A stretch of DNA of 64,000 nucleotides from Clavelina lepadiformis (taxonomy: Eukaryota > Chordata > Ascidiacea > Aplousobranchia > Clavelinidae). The stretch spans positions 1,798,001 through 1,862,000 of the forward strand of contig NC_135248.1 of the NCBI RefSeq assembly GCF_947623445.1, given 5' to 3'. This document shows, piece after piece, positions 58,301-64,000 of the stretch. The notes below the pieces were generated by a model. The model made no database searches. It was not told where the DNA came from and saw only the letters and a list, made by a program, of their open reading frames with translations. The translations under genes were made by a program, and so were the position numbers. Positions within the stretch are counted from its first letter, which is position 1. Each line of letters begins with the position of its first letter.

Positions 58301-58951
58301 AACACGTTTGGCTGCCTGCCAGTTTTGCAGGAACTTGACTGTCAATGCCAAGCAATTTTCGCTGATTTTTGATTGTCGTATAAAATTCGTTTTAATTGAA
58401 GCACAAACATTAAACCTTTAAATTTTTTTATTCAAACGTCATTCCATACTCATCACCACTGTGATAAACAAGAAAACGGAACAAAACAGATAGATCGACA
58501 GCATAATGAGTACAATATTGTCATGTGTCTTTGCTATTCCCATGCACACTTTAAACTGCAAAATAGCAATAAATACATAAATTCTTAGCAAACATACTGT
58601 TCACAATAATGTACAAAACAACTAATTCTCCACCTACAACCATCAGCAACCATATGCAGTTCATCTACAACCTTCCTCTGACACTGCTCATGACAGTGTA
58701 AGTCTGGCCTGCAATCGTACTGAAAATAACTGCAGTGAAATCCATTGGACACAAAGCAGCCCTTGCTCCAGTCAGGCGAAATGCTTCCATTTATTCCAAA
58801 TATTTGGGTTTACAACAGCATAGTTTGGAAAAAATTCTAGAACATATATATATGTGGTTTGGCTGCCAAGGGTTGGTTATTTCATAATTGTCTGAAATAG
58901 TATTTTTAATTAGATTTTAAGGTTAGCTGTGTTTTCAGTTTTTAAAGTAAA
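55301..58951. other. gene-poor region upstream of RNPS1
   Basis: About 3.6 kb. It contains a hAT relic (listed) and a moderately GC-rich patch at about 55735-55840 that I cannot classify. The frames at 57229-57483, 57741-57941 and 58169-58351 have no domain; the first overlaps the hAT relic. The last part holds the RNPS1 5' region. Confidence 0.5.
56868..57364. mobile_element. hAT relic with one terminal repeat
   Basis: The right end GAGTTTGACACCCCTG (57349-57364) is the classic hAT end, the reverse complement of CAGGGGTGTCAAACTC. CGGCCCGC and TGGCCCGCAATG motifs near 56870-56900 fit the inner left part of such an element. The left terminal repeat itself was not found, so the left limit is approximate. 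Confidence 0.6.
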
Positions 58952-59704
58952 ATGGTTGTGACCTCAGACAAGGAGGAGGAGAAGGCTGATCGAGGAAGAA
59001 TGAGACAGAGAAAACGATCTTCCTCCAGCTCCGGGAGTAGCAGTAACTCATCTTCAGGCAGCTCTTCGTCAGGAAGCTCGTCAAGTGATGACTCAAGTTC
59101 GTCTTCTTCACCTGAAAGAAACCAGAGGAGCCGTGGAGGACCTCGAGAACGACGACCAAGTCCATCTCGTAATCGAAGTGGAGATCTTCCAGGTCGTCGA
59201 TCACGATCTCCGCGCAGACCTGCACTGAGGAGGGAACAACGGAGTCCGACTCCAAAACCGACCAAAATCCATGTCGGCAGCTTGACCAAGAACATCAACA
59301 AAGATCATGTGCAGGAGATTTTCTCTTATTACGGAAAAGTTAAAACCGTCGACATGCAAACCGAGAGGAACGGGATGCCAAGAGGAGCTTGCTACTTGGA
59401 GTACGAAGATTATACGGAGGCGGAAAAAGCGATGAAGTACATGGATGGAGGCCAGATCGACGGACAAGTGGTCCAGCTCCGATATGTGCTCCCAATTCGA
59501 AGACGCCCTCCGCGGCGGATGTCCCCGCCTCCAAGAGGAGGAGGAGGAGGAGGATGGAGAGGTTATCACCCACCACCGCCTCCAATGAGACGAAGATCAC
59601 CACCACGGCGTCGTCGCATGATGAGGTCTCCTCCTCGGAGAAGGTCTCCTCCACCAAGAGGTAGACGACGAAGGTCAAGGAGCAGTTCAAGCGAATCACG
59701 TTAA
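58952..59704 (+). CDS. RNPS1: RNA-binding protein with serine-rich domain 1
   Basis: Peripheral exon-junction-complex and ASAP/PSAP factor that links splicing to export and nonsense-mediated decay in the nucleus. The intronless 250-aa frame has a Ser-rich block (residues 23-52), an RS/RP-rich stretch and the diagnostic SPTPKPTKIHVGSLT. One RRM follows (about 103-180), with RNP1-like GACYLEYED and MDGGQIDGQVVQL. The C-terminal tail is Pro/Arg/Gly-rich (RRRPPRRMSPPPRGGGGGGW) and ends in RSRSSSSESR. The human protein is 305 aa, so the N-terminal region is shorter here. The repetitive Arg/Ser codons also open long frames on other strands, which are shadows. No AATAAA occurs before 60104-60109, inside the start region of the next gene. 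Confidence 0.96.
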   Translation: MVVTSDKEEEKADRGRMRQRKRSSSSSGSSSNSSSGSSSSGSSSSDDSSSSSSPERNQRSRGGPRERRPSPSRNRSGDLPGRRSRSPRRPALRREQRSPTPKPTKIHVGSLTKNINKDHVQEIFSYYGKVKTVDMQTERNGMPRGACYLEYEDYTEAEKAMKYMDGGQIDGQVVQLRYVLPIRRRPPRRMSPPPRGGGGGGWRGYHPPPPPMRRRSPPRRRRMMRSPPRRRSPPPRGRRRRSRSSSSESR

Positions 59705-60075
59705 GGACATAAATGAATTTGACAATCACTGCTATAGACGTTACAGTTGTCTCAAGAAATAGATGGAAATGAATTTGACATCCCATGTCGGATACGTGAT
59801 GGTCATTATTTCATTTGTGTTGTATGTATGTAGGCTAGACTACAGCCTTGTAGTAGCCTAGCCTAGTAGTTAGTGTGACCGGATTGTGAATTATTACATG
59901 ACCTTTACAATCATACGTGTGATATCTTTTGTGGTCTGTGTTTTGTTGTGATATCAGTTACGTTAGTTAGAAAATAAGTTTGTGATACCACTTATCAATA
60001 CAACATACCTTTGCAACTCATCATCTTAATCTAGAAACAATCCGATTGTGAATGTTAAACCAATTTAATTAGTGA

Positions 60076-60109
60076 CATTGTTTTTAGGAATGTGTTGCTA
60101 GTTAATAAA
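60076..60109 (+). promoter_or_regulatory. overlapping acceptor and poly(A) signal between RNPS1 and the dehydrogenase
   Basis: CATTGTTTTTAG (acceptor, AG at 60086-60087) and a second acceptor-like GTTGCTAG lie 20-45 bp before the dehydrogenase ATG. AATAAA (60104-60109) lies just after them. The order and tightness recall operon junctions in trans-splicing animals, where the downstream message receives a spliced leader. RNA evidence is lacking. Confidence 0.35.
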
Positions 60110-60128
60110 ATATGCATACTCAACCCTG

Positions 60129-63394
<3,266 letters not shown>

Positions 63395-64000
63395 AGACTA
63401 TGCAATGTCTGTTAATTCTTTTGCTTATTGACGCTATCTTGTGTTTTGGTTGTTTTAATTATTTGTTCCTTCTGAGACAGTGCTGTGTGAGCACGGTTTG
63501 ATTACTTTCTCGTGATTTCTGTTTTGCGTGTAGGGATAAAAAAATGTCATCTACTTTTCTGAAATGAAAAAATTGGGAATTTTGAAAAATTTAACCACAT
63601 TTCATTTTTAGAGCTGATTTATTTCGAAAATATACATTGGAAACGTATAAATCTGTGCACTTAAATATAAATGCTTATTACCATGAGGTCATGTCTGATG
63701 CGTTCAAAGAAGTCTATATTTTCCACAATGATACGTAAAATGCGACAGGTTGCAAAATAGAGGACTTGACAACTAGCTTACTGTACAACCTTAGAAAATT
63801 GTCAGTATAATTCATCCTGAGCTCTGTCAGTGGGATTTTTCCTTAATTGTAGGGGAGCAGTTTTAAAGCTGCATGAAAGAATTTAAATTCTGGTGTTTTG
63901 ACGACCTAGGTGGTACCTGAAGGTTAAAGATTGTGGTAAATTAACCGGTTTTCCTACAATACTTCAGAAATTTTAAACAAAAACTTAGGCCACTTTCAGC
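63395..64000. other. 3' flank of the dehydrogenase gene
   Basis: It contains the dehydrogenase 3' UTR and then AT-rich sequence to the window edge. I see no clear AATAAA close to the stop and no further gene. Confidence 0.5.

Noticed and set aside
58942-59786. Long antisense and alternate frames over RNPS1 (up to about 148 codons)
   Set aside because: They are by-products of the Arg/Ser/Pro codon repeats of the sense gene, which avoid stops in other frames. They have no domain or splice context.

Overview
The window is animal nuclear DNA, AT-rich (roughly 36% GC by eye), with small spliced genes whose introns mostly run 0.1-1.8 kb. A RHOA-type GTPase, an HP1 protein, a TSPAN13/31-type tetraspanin, a lambda-crystallin dehydrogenase and a multi-trefoil secreted protein, together with the compact layout, suggest an invertebrate deuterostome, most likely a tunicate. 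The species cannot be fixed from the sequence. Exons were placed by hand from protein similarity, GT/AG sites and codon phase. Each complete gene model adds up to a whole number of codons.

Layout. 1-760: 3' end of a hAT transposon inserted in a tRNA-Ser(AGA) gene, then two whole tRNA-Ser(AGA) genes in tandem, all on the minus strand. 1583-3058: 3' exons of a galactose 3-O-sulfotransferase (-). 3.4-14.8 kb: about 11 kb with no gene I can support, holding repeat relics. 14811-19656: an 11-exon hnRNP A/B protein (-) with a complete hAT MITE in an intron. 22209-23162: intronless CRYL1 (+). 24070-27601: HP1/CBX in four exons (+) with a MITE in intron 3. 29781-36706: a 14-exon secreted protein with four P-type trefoil domains plus a divergent fifth and a Ser/Thr-rich middle (+); its introns hold two MITE insertions. 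36.7-41.2 kb: gene-poor, with a possible SMYD-like relic. 41228-42930: RHOA (+). 44085-45104 and 45872-46783: intronless MRPL4 and NGDN (-). 47532-47816: intronless NAA38 (+), divergent from NGDN. 49771-52466: TSPAN13/31 in seven exons (-). 52.5-58.9 kb: gene-poor, with two unrecognised ORFs and a hAT relic. 58952-59704: intronless RNPS1 (+). 60129-63394: an 11-exon mitochondrial acyl-CoA dehydrogenase (+) that starts 424 bp after the RNPS1 stop and could form an operon-like pair with it.

The genes are mostly housekeeping: RNA processing (hnRNP A/B, RNPS1), ribosome production (NGDN, MRPL4), N-terminal acetylation (NAA38), chromatin (HP1), Rho signalling, and fatty-acid and sugar-acid metabolism. 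They do not form one pathway. The least ordinary items are the trefoil protein, a MITE family built from GGTCAAAA repeats, the hAT insertion in a tRNA gene with a related MITE 60 kb away, the RNPS1/dehydrogenase spacing, and ten copies of the palindrome TAGGCCTA. I see no CRISPR array, no rRNA and no virus-like element.
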